Source of the DNA: an uncultured Neglectibacter sp.
Lineage (GTDB): Bacteria; Bacillota; Clostridia; Oscillospirales; Acutalibacteraceae
Assembly: GCA_937958185.1 (NCBI GenBank)
Contig: CALFFN010000007.1
Span: 1-31,192 of the forward strand
DNA length: 31,192 nucleotides
Direction: 5' to 3'
Part shown: positions 15,306 through 21,511 of the stretch, one piece after another
Position numbering within the stretch: the stretch's first letter is position 1
How the letters are laid out: every line of letters begins with the position of its first letter
The notes under the pieces: model-generated
Told to the model about the DNA's origin: nothing
Databases searched by the model: none
Seen by the model: the letters and a program-made list of their open reading frames with translations, nothing else
Translations under genes and position numbers: made by a program

Positions 15306-15340
15306 ACTGTAGCATAAAATAGTTGGTTATGCAACTATTT
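15306..15340 (-). promoter_or_regulatory. Promoter and overlapping operator of the ABC exporter operon
   Basis: On the minus strand, TTGCAT (15329-15334), a 17-nt spacer and TACAGT (15306-15311) form a moderate sigma-A promoter. A perfect 9-bp inverted repeat, AAATAGTTG (15317-15325) and CAACTATTT (15332-15340), covers the -35 box and spacer. The position suggests repression, as with MarR-type regulators of drug exporters. No regulator gene is adjacent. Confidence 0.6.
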
Positions 15341-15411
15341 CGGGAAAATTTCTCTCCTGTGTTGCTATTTTAATTAAAAAAGCGGAGGAAGATAAAAATT
15401 TTTCAAAGAGG

Positions 15412-15440
15412 TTGCACAAAGTAAAACTTTTTGATATGCT
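15412..15440 (+). promoter_or_regulatory. Sigma-A promoter of the carboxylesterase
   Basis: TTGCAC (15412-15417), a 17-nt spacer and TATGCT (15435-15440) lie about 60 nt upstream of the chosen start codon, divergent from the ABC operon promoter. Confidence 0.7.
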
Positions 15441-15497
15441 AAAGGCAAAGCTTATTTCATGTGCCCGAAGCAGCTCGGGAGAAAGGCGGAAAAACAT

Positions 15498-17036
15498 ATG
15501 GCGAGAGAATTTGTATGCACGAAAACAGACCCTGTGGTAGAGACGAAAGCCGGGAAGCTTCGCGGCTTCCGGCTGGACGGGACCTACATTTTCCAGGGGA
15601 TTGAATACGCGTGGGCAGAGCGGTTCCAGCCCCCGCAGCCGGTAAAGCCATGGGAGGGGGTCAAGGACGCGCTGTCCTACGGCTTTGTGTGCCCGCTGCT
15701 CCATCAGGAAACGCCCAACGGCGAGGTGCTGGTGCCCCATCGGTACTGGCCCATGAGCGAGCACTGCCAGAACCTGAATATCTGGACACAGTCCCTGGAC
15801 AGGAACGCCAAAAAACCGGTCATGGTGTGGCTGCACGGCGGCGGGTTCTCCGCGGGCTCCGCCATTGAGCACATCGCCTATGACGGCGAGAACCTGAGCA
15901 GGTTCGGAGACGTGGTGGTGGTCTCCGTCAACCACCGCCTGAACCTGCTGGGCTACCTTGACATGGAGCCCTTCGGCGAAAAATATAAAAATTCCTGCAA
16001 CGCCGGCAACGCCGACCTGGTCGCCGCCCTGCAGTGGGTCCATGAAAATATCGAAGCTTTCGGCGGGGACCCTGAAAACGTCACCCTGTTCGGGCAGTCC
16101 GGCGGCGGCATGAAGGTCTACACTTTGATGCAGACCCCCTCGGCGGACGGTCTGTTCCATAAGGGCATCATACAGAGCGGCGTGATCGGCGACTGGGGAG
16201 AGGAGCTGAAGCCCGACGGCAGACCTGTGGTGCTGGCAATGCTGAAGGAAATGGGGCTCACGGAAAAGGACGTTTCCCAGCTGGAGACCCTGCCCTATGA
16301 GCGGCTTGCGGAAGCCTATGAAAAGGTGGTCCCCGCCCTGCAGCGCCAGGGGATATACACGGGCAGCACCCCCGCCCCCAACGATTTCTATGTGGGCGAC
16401 CCCAAGGACGTAGGCTTTACGGAGCACGCCAGGACCATTCCCGTCATGGTGGGCTCGGTATTCGGCGAGTTCGCTTTTGCCCCCGGCATTCCCACCCGCA
16501 ACGATCTGACCGAGGACGAAAAGACCGCCCTCATTGAGAAGAAATACGGTGAGCGCAGCGGCGAGCTGATCGACCTGTTCCGCAGGGCGTGGGGCGAAAA
16601 GGACCTGACCACCCTGCTGACGCTGGATTCCCTGTTCCGCAAGCCCAGCCAGCGGTTCATTGAGCAGAAGGCAGCCTGCTCCGAATGTCCTACCTATTCC
16701 TATCTCTTTGCCTATGAGGCGCTGTACGACGGCGGCAAGACGGCATGGCACTGCTCGGAGATACCTTTTGTCTTCCATAACACCTGCCTGACCCCCGTAT
16801 TCAACGAGCCGGGCGTTACCGACGAGCTGGAAAACAAAATGTGCGGCGCGTGGGTGGGCTTTGCAAGAAACGGCGACCCGGGCTGGGAGCCCTGTGAGCC
16901 GGGGAAAGAGCGGGTCATGGTCTTTGACCGGGAATGCTCTCTCCGGGAAAATTTCGATAAGGACCTGATCGCCCTTCATGACGAGCTTTCTCCGCCCTTC
17001 TCCTTTATGAGCGAAGACGAGCCTATTCAGCACTGA
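15498..17036 (+). CDS. Type-B carboxylesterase (para-nitrobenzyl esterase-like)
   Basis: This ~512-residue alpha/beta hydrolase should hydrolyse carboxylic esters in the cytoplasm; no signal peptide is present. From the ATG at 15498, the oxyanion-hole motif HGGGF is near residues 113-117 and the nucleophile elbow FGQSGGG places the catalytic Ser at about 201. GSVFGEFAF (near 310) holds the probable catalytic acid, and AWHCSEIPFVFHN (near 415) the catalytic His. The order and spacing match type-B carboxylesterases. An in-frame ATG at 15459 is possible, but the family's usual N-terminus (V-x-T-x-x-G-x-x-x-G) fits the later start, which is preceded by a modest AAGGCGG. The physiological ester is unknown. 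Confidence 0.9.
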   Translation: MAREFVCTKTDPVVETKAGKLRGFRLDGTYIFQGIEYAWAERFQPPQPVKPWEGVKDALSYGFVCPLLHQETPNGEVLVPHRYWPMSEHCQNLNIWTQSLDRNAKKPVMVWLHGGGFSAGSAIEHIAYDGENLSRFGDVVVVSVNHRLNLLGYLDMEPFGEKYKNSCNAGNADLVAALQWVHENIEAFGGDPENVTLFGQSGGGMKVYTLMQTPSADGLFHKGIIQSGVIGDWGEELKPDGRPVVLAMLKEMGLTEKDVSQLETLPYERLAEAYEKVVPALQRQGIYTGSTPAPNDFYVGDPKDVGFTEHARTIPVMVGSVFGEFAFAPGIPTRNDLTEDEKTALIEKKYGERSGELIDLFRRAWGEKDLTTLLTLDSLFRKPSQRFIEQKAACSECPTYSYLFAYEALYDGGKTAWHCSEIPFVFHNTCLTPVFNEPGVTDELENKMCGAWVGFARNGDPGWEPCEPGKERVMVFDRECSLRENFDKDLIALHDELSPPFSFMSEDEPIQH

Positions 17037-17046
17037 TCTGAGAAAG

Positions 17047-17071
17047 CGGGGAAAGCCCCGTATCTATTTTT
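17047..17071 (+). terminator. Short terminator hairpin after the carboxylesterase
   Basis: CGGGG (17047-17051) pairs with CCCCG (17056-17060) and is followed by tatctattttt. The stem is only 5 bp, so the call is tentative. Confidence 0.45.
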
Positions 17072-17102
17072 CAAATTCCTTTTTGAAGCGCGGACAAGGG
17101 GC

Positions 17103-17131
17103 TTGAATTTTCCTGTAAAACTTTGTATAAT
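17103..17131 (+). promoter_or_regulatory. Consensus sigma-A promoter of the SH3 lipoprotein gene
   Basis: TTGAAT (17103-17108), a 17-nt spacer and a perfect TATAAT (17126-17131) lie 40 nt upstream of the start codon. Confidence 0.85.
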
Positions 17132-17170
17132 CGGAAATAAGAGAAAAAGCAGGAAGAGGGAGAGTGGACG

Positions 17171-17728
17171 ATGATGAAACGGTATCTGAGCCTGGCGCTG
17201 GCGGTATGCCTGCTGGCGGCGGGGCTTTGGGGGTGCGGAAAGAAGGACGGGAAAAAGGATGCTTCTTCCGCGCCGGTATCCTCTGCGGCGTCGCTTCCCA
17301 TGGCAACGCCCGCCCCGGTACAGTTGAAAAAGGCTGTGCGGGTCAAGGCGGACGATGGGCTGAATATCCGCTCTGAACCCTCTACCGACGCGGATATCCT
17401 GGGTCTGGCGGAATACAACAGCATGCTTCCTTTGAGGAAGGATACGGAAACCGACGGCTGGTATGAGATAGAGTACGAGGGCAAAGCGGCCTATGTCTCC
17501 GCGGAGTATGCCGATGTGCGGAACGTGACCCTGACGGAGTACAATAAGCTGGTAGCCGGGGAAAGCGGAGCCGGGGCGGACATATCCTCCTCCGGCGCCC
17601 CCATTGACGACGATCCGGGCAAGAAGCCTGCGGCTGCCGCCCCGTCCGCGTCTTCCGGCGCTCCGGCGGCTGTGTCCTCCAGTAAGCCGGATACCGCGAA
17701 AAATTCCAACGATCAGGACGGAGAGTAA
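17171..17728 (+). CDS. SH3-domain lipoprotein
   Basis: This 185-residue protein begins with a lipoprotein signal: MMKRY, a hydrophobic segment and the lipobox LWGC with Cys near residue 22. After a Ser/Ala/Pro linker, residues ~55-115 form a bacterial SH3 (SH3_3) domain: DGLNIRSEPSTDADILG, then GWYEIEYEGKAAYVSAEYAD. Such domains commonly bind peptidoglycan. The C-terminal ~65 residues are low-complexity Ser/Ala/Pro/Asp. Export and membrane anchoring are likely; the function is unknown. Ribosome site AGAGGGAGAG precedes two consecutive ATGs (17171 and 17174); either may be used. Confidence 0.85.
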   Translation: MMKRYLSLALAVCLLAAGLWGCGKKDGKKDASSAPVSSAASLPMATPAPVQLKKAVRVKADDGLNIRSEPSTDADILGLAEYNSMLPLRKDTETDGWYEIEYEGKAAYVSAEYADVRNVTLTEYNKLVAGESGAGADISSSGAPIDDDPGKKPAAAAPSASSGAPAAVSSSKPDTAKNSNDQDGE

Positions 17729-17759
17729 TTTTCCGGACACGAATGAGAAAAGCTTTGAC

Positions 17760-17796
17760 GGACCGGAGCGGCTCCTTCCGCCTTCGGTCCTTTTCC
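17760..17796 (+). terminator. Terminator or attenuator between lipoprotein and RCK genes
   Basis: A hairpin with outer stem GGACCG/CGGTCC (17760-17790) and an inner GCGG/CCGC pairing is followed by TTTTCC. It stands 20 nt before the next ribosome site, so part of the transcription may pass into the RCK genes. Confidence 0.6.
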
Positions 17797-17815
17797 ATGC
17801 AGAAAGGGGCAGACT

Positions 17816-18439
17816 ATGAATATCCTCATCATCGGCGGCGGGCAGCTGGGCAGAAAGACGGCGGAGCTGCTGGACAGCGCCGGACATACAGTGGAAGTGC
17901 TGGACGAAAGCGGCGACAATCTTACCCTTTTAAGCGCCGATTTCAGCGGCGTGACCTCCGTGGGTTTTCCGCTGGACCTGAACGTTCTGCGCAACACGGG
18001 CATAGAAGGCTGCGACGCGGTGGCGGTGGTCACCGCGGACGATAACCTGAACATCATCGTGGGGCAGCTCGTAAAAGACTATTTCGGTGTGCCCAAGGTC
18101 ATCGCACGTATTTCCGATCCCCAGCAGAAAACGGTGTTCGAGAGTTTCGGGCTGCAAACTGTGTGTCCCACCAACATGGCAGGGGAGAAGATCGTAACGG
18201 CTCTGACCAGCCCGTGGCAGGACATGCAGCTTACCTTTGGTACGGCAACGGTTTCCCTGCAGGTGCGCCCGGTGGAAAAAAGGCTGTTTGGCAAAACGAC
18301 GGACGAGCTGGAGACCTACCCCGGCGAAGGCGTGTTCGGCGTGATCCGGGAAAGCGGCGCGTTCCAACTGTTGGAGCACGGCATGGCTTTGCCGCTGGCT
18401 GCCGGGGATTCCCTGGTGATCAGCCGGAAAATAGATTGA
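17816..18439 (+). CDS. TrkA/KtrA-type RCK potassium-uptake regulatory protein (first of pair)
   Basis: This 207-residue cytoplasmic protein has an N-terminal Rossmann RCK_N domain: NILIIGGGQLG at the start, acidic VLDES near residue 30, and AVVTADDNLNIIVGQLV near 70-86. A smaller RCK_C domain with a beta-rich end (ALPLAAGDSLVIS) follows. Proteins of this family bind NAD(H) or nucleotides and gate K+ transporters such as TrkH or KtrB. Ribosome site AAGGGG is visible. The next gene encodes a second RCK protein 13 nt downstream, so the two probably act together. No channel gene lies in the window, so the partner must be elsewhere. Confidence 0.88.
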   Translation: MNILIIGGGQLGRKTAELLDSAGHTVEVLDESGDNLTLLSADFSGVTSVGFPLDLNVLRNTGIEGCDAVAVVTADDNLNIIVGQLVKDYFGVPKVIARISDPQQKTVFESFGLQTVCPTNMAGEKIVTALTSPWQDMQLTFGTATVSLQVRPVEKRLFGKTTDELETYPGEGVFGVIRESGAFQLLEHGMALPLAAGDSLVISRKID

Positions 18440-18452
18440 GGAGGTTGCTGCA

Positions 18453-19115
18453 ATGCGAATGATCGTTATGGGCGGAGGAAAAACGGGCTGGAACCTTGCC
18501 CGCACTCTGCTGGAAAAACGGTATGAGGTCAGCGTCGTTGAGCGGGACTGGGGGCGCTGCCGGAAGCTGGCGGACGCGCTGGACGCCACCATCTGCCGGG
18601 GAGACGGCACGGACATTTCCGTGCTGGAGGCGGCAGGCACCATGGAAGCGGACTGCTTTATGGCGGTCACCGGCGTGGACCAGGACAATCTGGTGGCGGC
18701 GCAGCTGGCGAGAAAGCATTTTCACACGAAAAAGGTGATCGCCCGCGTCAATGACCCCCGGAACGTGGATACCTTCCGCCTGCTGGGAGTGGAAAATATC
18801 GTGTGCAGCGCGGAAATTCTGACGCGCATGATCGAGCAGGAAGCCGACCAGGCGCATATGCACCTGATCGCCACGCTGAATCAGGGCAAGGCGGGCATCT
18901 GCTCCATCACCCTGCCGGAAAATACCGCTTTAGACGGCGTGGCGCTGAGAGACATCAAATTTCCCTCCGACGCCCTGGTGATCTCCCTGATCCGCGGCGG
19001 AGAACTGACGATCCCCAATGGTTCCACGGTACTGCAGCGGGGCGACGAGCTGGTAGCGGTCGCCGGAGAGAAGACCCAGAAATCGCTGGTAAAGGTGCTG
19101 TCTGCGGAAAAATGA
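18453..19115 (+). CDS. TrkA/KtrA-type RCK potassium-uptake regulatory protein (second of pair)
   Basis: This 220-residue protein has the same RCK_N plus RCK_C layout as its neighbour. The glycine-rich loop is MIVMGGGKTGWNLA at the N-terminus; the end of strand 2 reads VVERDW. CRGDGTDISVLEAAG and FMAVTGVDQDNLVAAQLARK are typical TrkA motifs. The RCK_C domain (about 135-215) ends with VLQRGDELVAVAG. A strong GAGGAGG overlaps the stop codon of the preceding gene, consistent with one operon. Pairing of two different RCK chains suggests a hetero-oligomeric gating ring; this is inference. Confidence 0.88.
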   Translation: MRMIVMGGGKTGWNLARTLLEKRYEVSVVERDWGRCRKLADALDATICRGDGTDISVLEAAGTMEADCFMAVTGVDQDNLVAAQLARKHFHTKKVIARVNDPRNVDTFRLLGVENIVCSAEILTRMIEQEADQAHMHLIATLNQGKAGICSITLPENTALDGVALRDIKFPSDALVISLIRGGELTIPNGSTVLQRGDELVAVAGEKTQKSLVKVLSAEK

Positions 19116-19122
19116 CTTTTAG

Positions 19123-19145
19123 AAAGCCGCGGGTGTGGGCTTTTT
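19123..19145 (+). terminator. Terminator of the RCK gene pair
   Basis: AAAGCC (19123-19128) pairs with GGCTTT (19138-19143) and runs into TTTTT, 8 nt past the stop codon. A second hairpin, GAACAG/CTGTTC (19154-19169), follows. Confidence 0.6.
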
Positions 19146-19186
19146 ACAGGGCAGAACAGCGGGCTGTTCAGAAAAAATTCAAAAAT

Positions 19187-19201
19187 TAGTAATGATTCCT
19201 A
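19187..19201 (+). promoter_or_regulatory. 7-1-7 inverted repeat, candidate PerR/Fur box
   Basis: TAGTAAT-g-ATTCCTA is a 7-1-7 inverted repeat with one mismatched pair, the layout of PerR and Fur boxes. It sits directly upstream of the -35 box of the regulator gene, so autoregulation is probable. Confidence 0.6.
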
Positions 19202-19202
19202 C

Positions 19203-19231
19203 TTTACAAAAGCAAAAACCTGTGCTATACT
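19203..19231 (+). promoter_or_regulatory. Sigma-A promoter of the PerR-rubrerythrin operon
   Basis: TTTACA (19203-19208), a 17-nt spacer and TATACT (19226-19231) lie 45 nt upstream of the GTG start codon. Confidence 0.8.
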
Positions 19232-19276
19232 GGTGCCTGTAAGCGGAAGATGCTTTTATTGAGAGGAGGGGTTGTT

Positions 19277-19672
19277 GTGGAAAAGCGGGAAAATTTCAGC
19301 CAGAAGCGAATGGCGATTTTGAACGTCCTGCAGAAAACCACCGTGCACCCTACGGCGGAATGGGTCTATGAAACGCTGCAGCCCCAGTACCCCAATTTAA
19401 GCCTGGGCACGGTATACCGCAATTTGAAGCGGTTCTGTGCCGAGGGGAAGGCAGTCAGTGTGGGCGTGATCGACGGGCAGGAGCATTTTGACGGCACGGT
19501 GACCCCTCATGCCCATTTCATCTGCAACAAATGCGGCGCGGTGCTGGACATACAGCGGAATTTCTTTGGTTCCGAAGCGCTGCAGCGGCTTTCCGAAAGC
19601 ACGGGGCGGCAGGTGGAAAGCGCCAGCATCACTTTTCGGGGCGTTTGCGAGCACTGCCGGAAGGAAGCGTAA
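19277..19672 (+). CDS. perR: Fur-family peroxide-responsive regulator, PerR-like
   Basis: This ~131-residue repressor has an N-terminal winged helix (HPTAEWVYETL, then LSLGTVYRNLKRF) and a C-terminal dimer and metal domain. Two CxxC pairs (CNKCG and CEHC) form the structural zinc site. The likely regulatory metal ligands are the His of VHPTAE, the Asp of HFDG, the two His of PHAHFIC and the Asp of VLDI. Asp rather than Glu at that last position is what distinguishes PerR from Fur in Bacillus. I start at the GTG at 19277, with AGGAGG 7 nt upstream; an upstream in-frame ATG at 19250 would include that site. A reverse rubrerythrin gene follows after 61 nt, a typical PerR target. A zinc- or iron-sensing role is less likely but possible. 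Confidence 0.87.
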   Translation: MEKRENFSQKRMAILNVLQKTTVHPTAEWVYETLQPQYPNLSLGTVYRNLKRFCAEGKAVSVGVIDGQEHFDGTVTPHAHFICNKCGAVLDIQRNFFGSEALQRLSESTGRQVESASITFRGVCEHCRKEA

Positions 19673-19733
19673 GATCCAGGCGAAATGCAGGTCGGTTTTC
19701 CGACCGAAATAAAAATATTGGAGGTCTTTTATC

Positions 19734-20279
19734 ATGAAAAAGTTTGTTTGCACCATCTGCGGCTATGTGTACGAGGGAGAAGCCGCTCCTGAAAAGTGCC
19801 CTGTCTGCGGCGCTGCCGCGGAAAAGTTCACAGAGCAGTCCGGCGAAATGAGCTGGGCGGCGGAGCACGTTGTGGGCGTTGCCAAGGGCGTGGACGAGAA
19901 GATCATCGAGGGTCTGCGCGAGAACTTCCAGGGCGAGTGCACGGAGGTCGGCATGTATCTGGCGATGGCGCGGGTCGCCCATCGCGAGGGCTATCCCGAG
20001 ATCGGTCTGTACTGGGAAAAGGCTGCTTATGAGGAAGCCGAGCACGCCGCCAAGTTCGCGGAAATGCTGGGCGAAGTCGTCACCGACAGCACCGAAAAGA
20101 ACCTGAAGATGCGCGTTGAAGCCGAGAACGGCGCTACCGCCGGCAAGACCGCGCTGGCAAAGCTGGCAAAGGAGCTGAATCTGGACGCGATCCACGATAC
20201 CGTGCATGAGATGGCGCGGGACGAGGCACGCCACGGCAAGGCATTTGCCGGTCTCCTCAAGAGATATTTCGGCAAGTAA
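19734..20279 (+). CDS. Reverse rubrerythrin (N-terminal rubredoxin, C-terminal diiron domain)
   Basis: This 181-residue protein reduces hydrogen peroxide, and in some clostridia oxygen, in the cytoplasm. The order is reversed relative to classical rubrerythrin. Rubredoxin comes first, with iron-binding CTICGYVYEG and CPVCGA at residues 6-27. A four-helix diiron domain follows, with Glu/His ligands visible in GECTEVGMYLAMARVAHREG, KAAYEEAEHAAKFAE and ARDEARHGKAF. GGAGGT sits upstream of the ATG. It is the second gene of the PerR operon and is followed by a strong terminator. Confidence 0.94.
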   Translation: MKKFVCTICGYVYEGEAAPEKCPVCGAAAEKFTEQSGEMSWAAEHVVGVAKGVDEKIIEGLRENFQGECTEVGMYLAMARVAHREGYPEIGLYWEKAAYEEAEHAAKFAEMLGEVVTDSTEKNLKMRVEAENGATAGKTALAKLAKELNLDAIHDTVHEMARDEARHGKAFAGLLKRYFGK

Positions 20280-20299
20280 GAAAAAGCAAAAAACAAAAA

Positions 20300-20326
20300 G
20301 GGCAGGCAAACCGCCTGTCCTTTTTT
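20300..20326 (+). terminator. Strong Rho-independent terminator of the PerR-rubrerythrin operon
   Basis: GGGCAGGC (20300-20307) pairs with GCCTGTCC (20313-20320, one G-U) around a 5-nt loop, followed by six T. Confidence 0.92.
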
Positions 20327-20362
20327 ATGTCCAGAGAGTTTTTTGTCCGGGAAAACTTTGCC

Positions 20363-20391
20363 TTGACATCCCACAGGCCCCGTGCTATACT
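20363..20391 (+). promoter_or_regulatory. Consensus sigma-A promoter of the nucleoside phosphorylase
   Basis: TTGACA (20363-20368), a 17-nt spacer and TATACT (20386-20391) lie 32 nt upstream of the start codon. Confidence 0.88.
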
Positions 20392-20422
20392 GGCTCCTAA
20401 TATTTAGAAAAGGGGTGTGTTT

Positions 20423-21196
20423 ATGCTGTACAATGAGTTTGACCCTGAGCGCCGCGCGATCATCAACCCGGAGGACCATCACCCTGTGATCCCGGACTTT
20501 CCCCCGATCTGCATTGGGATTTTTTCCCGACCGATCGTGGACCGGCTGCTGGAAAAGTATGGCGGCGAGGAGCTGTGCCGGAGCAGATTTTGTACCGGGG
20601 ACGAGATCATCTGGCGGGTAAAAGCGGGGGATACGGAAGCGGCGCTGTTTGTCTCCCATGTGGGCGGTCCGGCGGCGGTATCCATTTTAGAGGAGCTGGT
20701 TGCCCGGGGCGGGAAGCATTTTGTCTTCTGCGGGGCTGCCGGGGTGCTGGACAGCGAGATCGCCCACGGCAGGCTGCTGGTTCCCACCGCTGCCATTCGG
20801 GACGAGGGCGCCTCCTATCACTATCTGCCTGCCGCCGATGAGGTAGCGCTAAAGCCCGCCTGCGTTTCTGCCTGCCGGGACGCGCTGAACGGGCTGGGCT
20901 TTCCCTTTGCCGAAGGCAAAACCTGGACCACCGACGCCTTCTACCGGGAGACCCAGACAAAGCTTGCTCGCCGCCGGGAACAGGGCTGCATCAGCGTGGA
21001 GATGGAATGCGCCAGCCTTGCGGCAGCAGCGCAGTTCCGCGGGGTGGACTTTGCCCAGTTCTTCTACGCCACCGATACGCTGGACGGAGAGGGCTGGAAT
21101 TCCGGCATTCTGGGCGAAAAGGGCGCCGGGCTGGAGGAAATATGCTTCTCCGCCGCCCTGGAAACAGGGAAACGGCTGCACGGAAAGTGTGCTTGA
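20423..21196 (+). CDS. Nucleoside phosphorylase, PNP/UDP family (uridine phosphorylase-like)
   Basis: This ~257-residue cytoplasmic enzyme should split a nucleoside with phosphate into base and (deoxy)ribose-1-phosphate in nucleoside salvage. Family motifs are SHVGGPAAVSILEELVARG, FCGAAGVLDSEIAHGRLLVP, AIRDEGASYHYLPA and VEMECASLAAAA, the last providing the ribose-binding Met-Glu. The length fits the hexameric PNP/UDP class. Uridine or a related nucleoside is the likely substrate, but specificity is not certain. AGGGG lies 7 nt before the ATG at 20423; a GTG at 20417 is in frame. It is monocistronic with its own promoter. Confidence 0.88.
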   Translation: MLYNEFDPERRAIINPEDHHPVIPDFPPICIGIFSRPIVDRLLEKYGGEELCRSRFCTGDEIIWRVKAGDTEAALFVSHVGGPAAVSILEELVARGGKHFVFCGAAGVLDSEIAHGRLLVPTAAIRDEGASYHYLPAADEVALKPACVSACRDALNGLGFPFAEGKTWTTDAFYRETQTKLARRREQGCISVEMECASLAAAAQFRGVDFAQFFYATDTLDGEGWNSGILGEKGAGLEEICFSAALETGKRLHGKCA

Positions 21197-21250
21197 CAGC
21201 TGAGAAATACGTGCTTGCGGTTTGTGCCAGTATGAATAAAACTTTATAAG

Positions 21251-21301
21251 ACAAAGCAAGCCCCGGCATTCTTCCATGGAGAATGCCGGGGCTTGCTTTG
21301 T
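21251..21301. terminator. 21-bp perfect inverted repeat after the nucleoside phosphorylase
   Basis: Positions 21251-21271 pair perfectly with 21281-21301 around a 9-nt loop that is itself self-complementary (TCCATGGA). The 3' arm ends GCTTGCTTTGT. It probably terminates the preceding gene, although the stem is unusually long and no separate T-run follows. Confidence 0.65.
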
Positions 21302-21426
21302 AATTAATGATGGCAAGGCGCTTTCCCTGGGACAGCAGGAATATGGTCTGCTTTTGAGAACAACCCTTCTGCCGCAGAAAAGCCATATCCTGCTAAAATA
21401 GGCAAAATCCACGAAACGCACTTGAC

Positions 21427-21455
21427 TTGACAGGAAATTTCAGGTAAATTATAAC
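21427..21455 (+). promoter_or_regulatory. Sigma-A promoter of the phosphorylase operon
   Basis: TTGACA (21427-21432), a 17-nt spacer and TATAAC (21450-21455) lie 57 nt upstream of the first gene. The rest of the 315-nt gap (21197-21511) holds the long hairpin at 21251-21301 and nothing else that I recognise. Confidence 0.82.
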
Positions 21456-21511
21456 TACAAATCGGTTCGGAACGACGACCAGTAAATCCTGAAAGAAAAG
21501 GCGGCGACAAC

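Noticed and set aside
12762..15317. Plus-strand open frames (340 and 488 codons) opposite the ABC exporter genes
   Set aside because: Both ABC subunits are certain from their motifs. The antisense frames are shadows rich in His, Gln and Gly.
15327..17033. Minus-strand open frame of 568 codons opposite the carboxylesterase
   Set aside because: The esterase has complete catalytic motifs and a promoter. The antisense translation is compositionally biased and unrecognisable.
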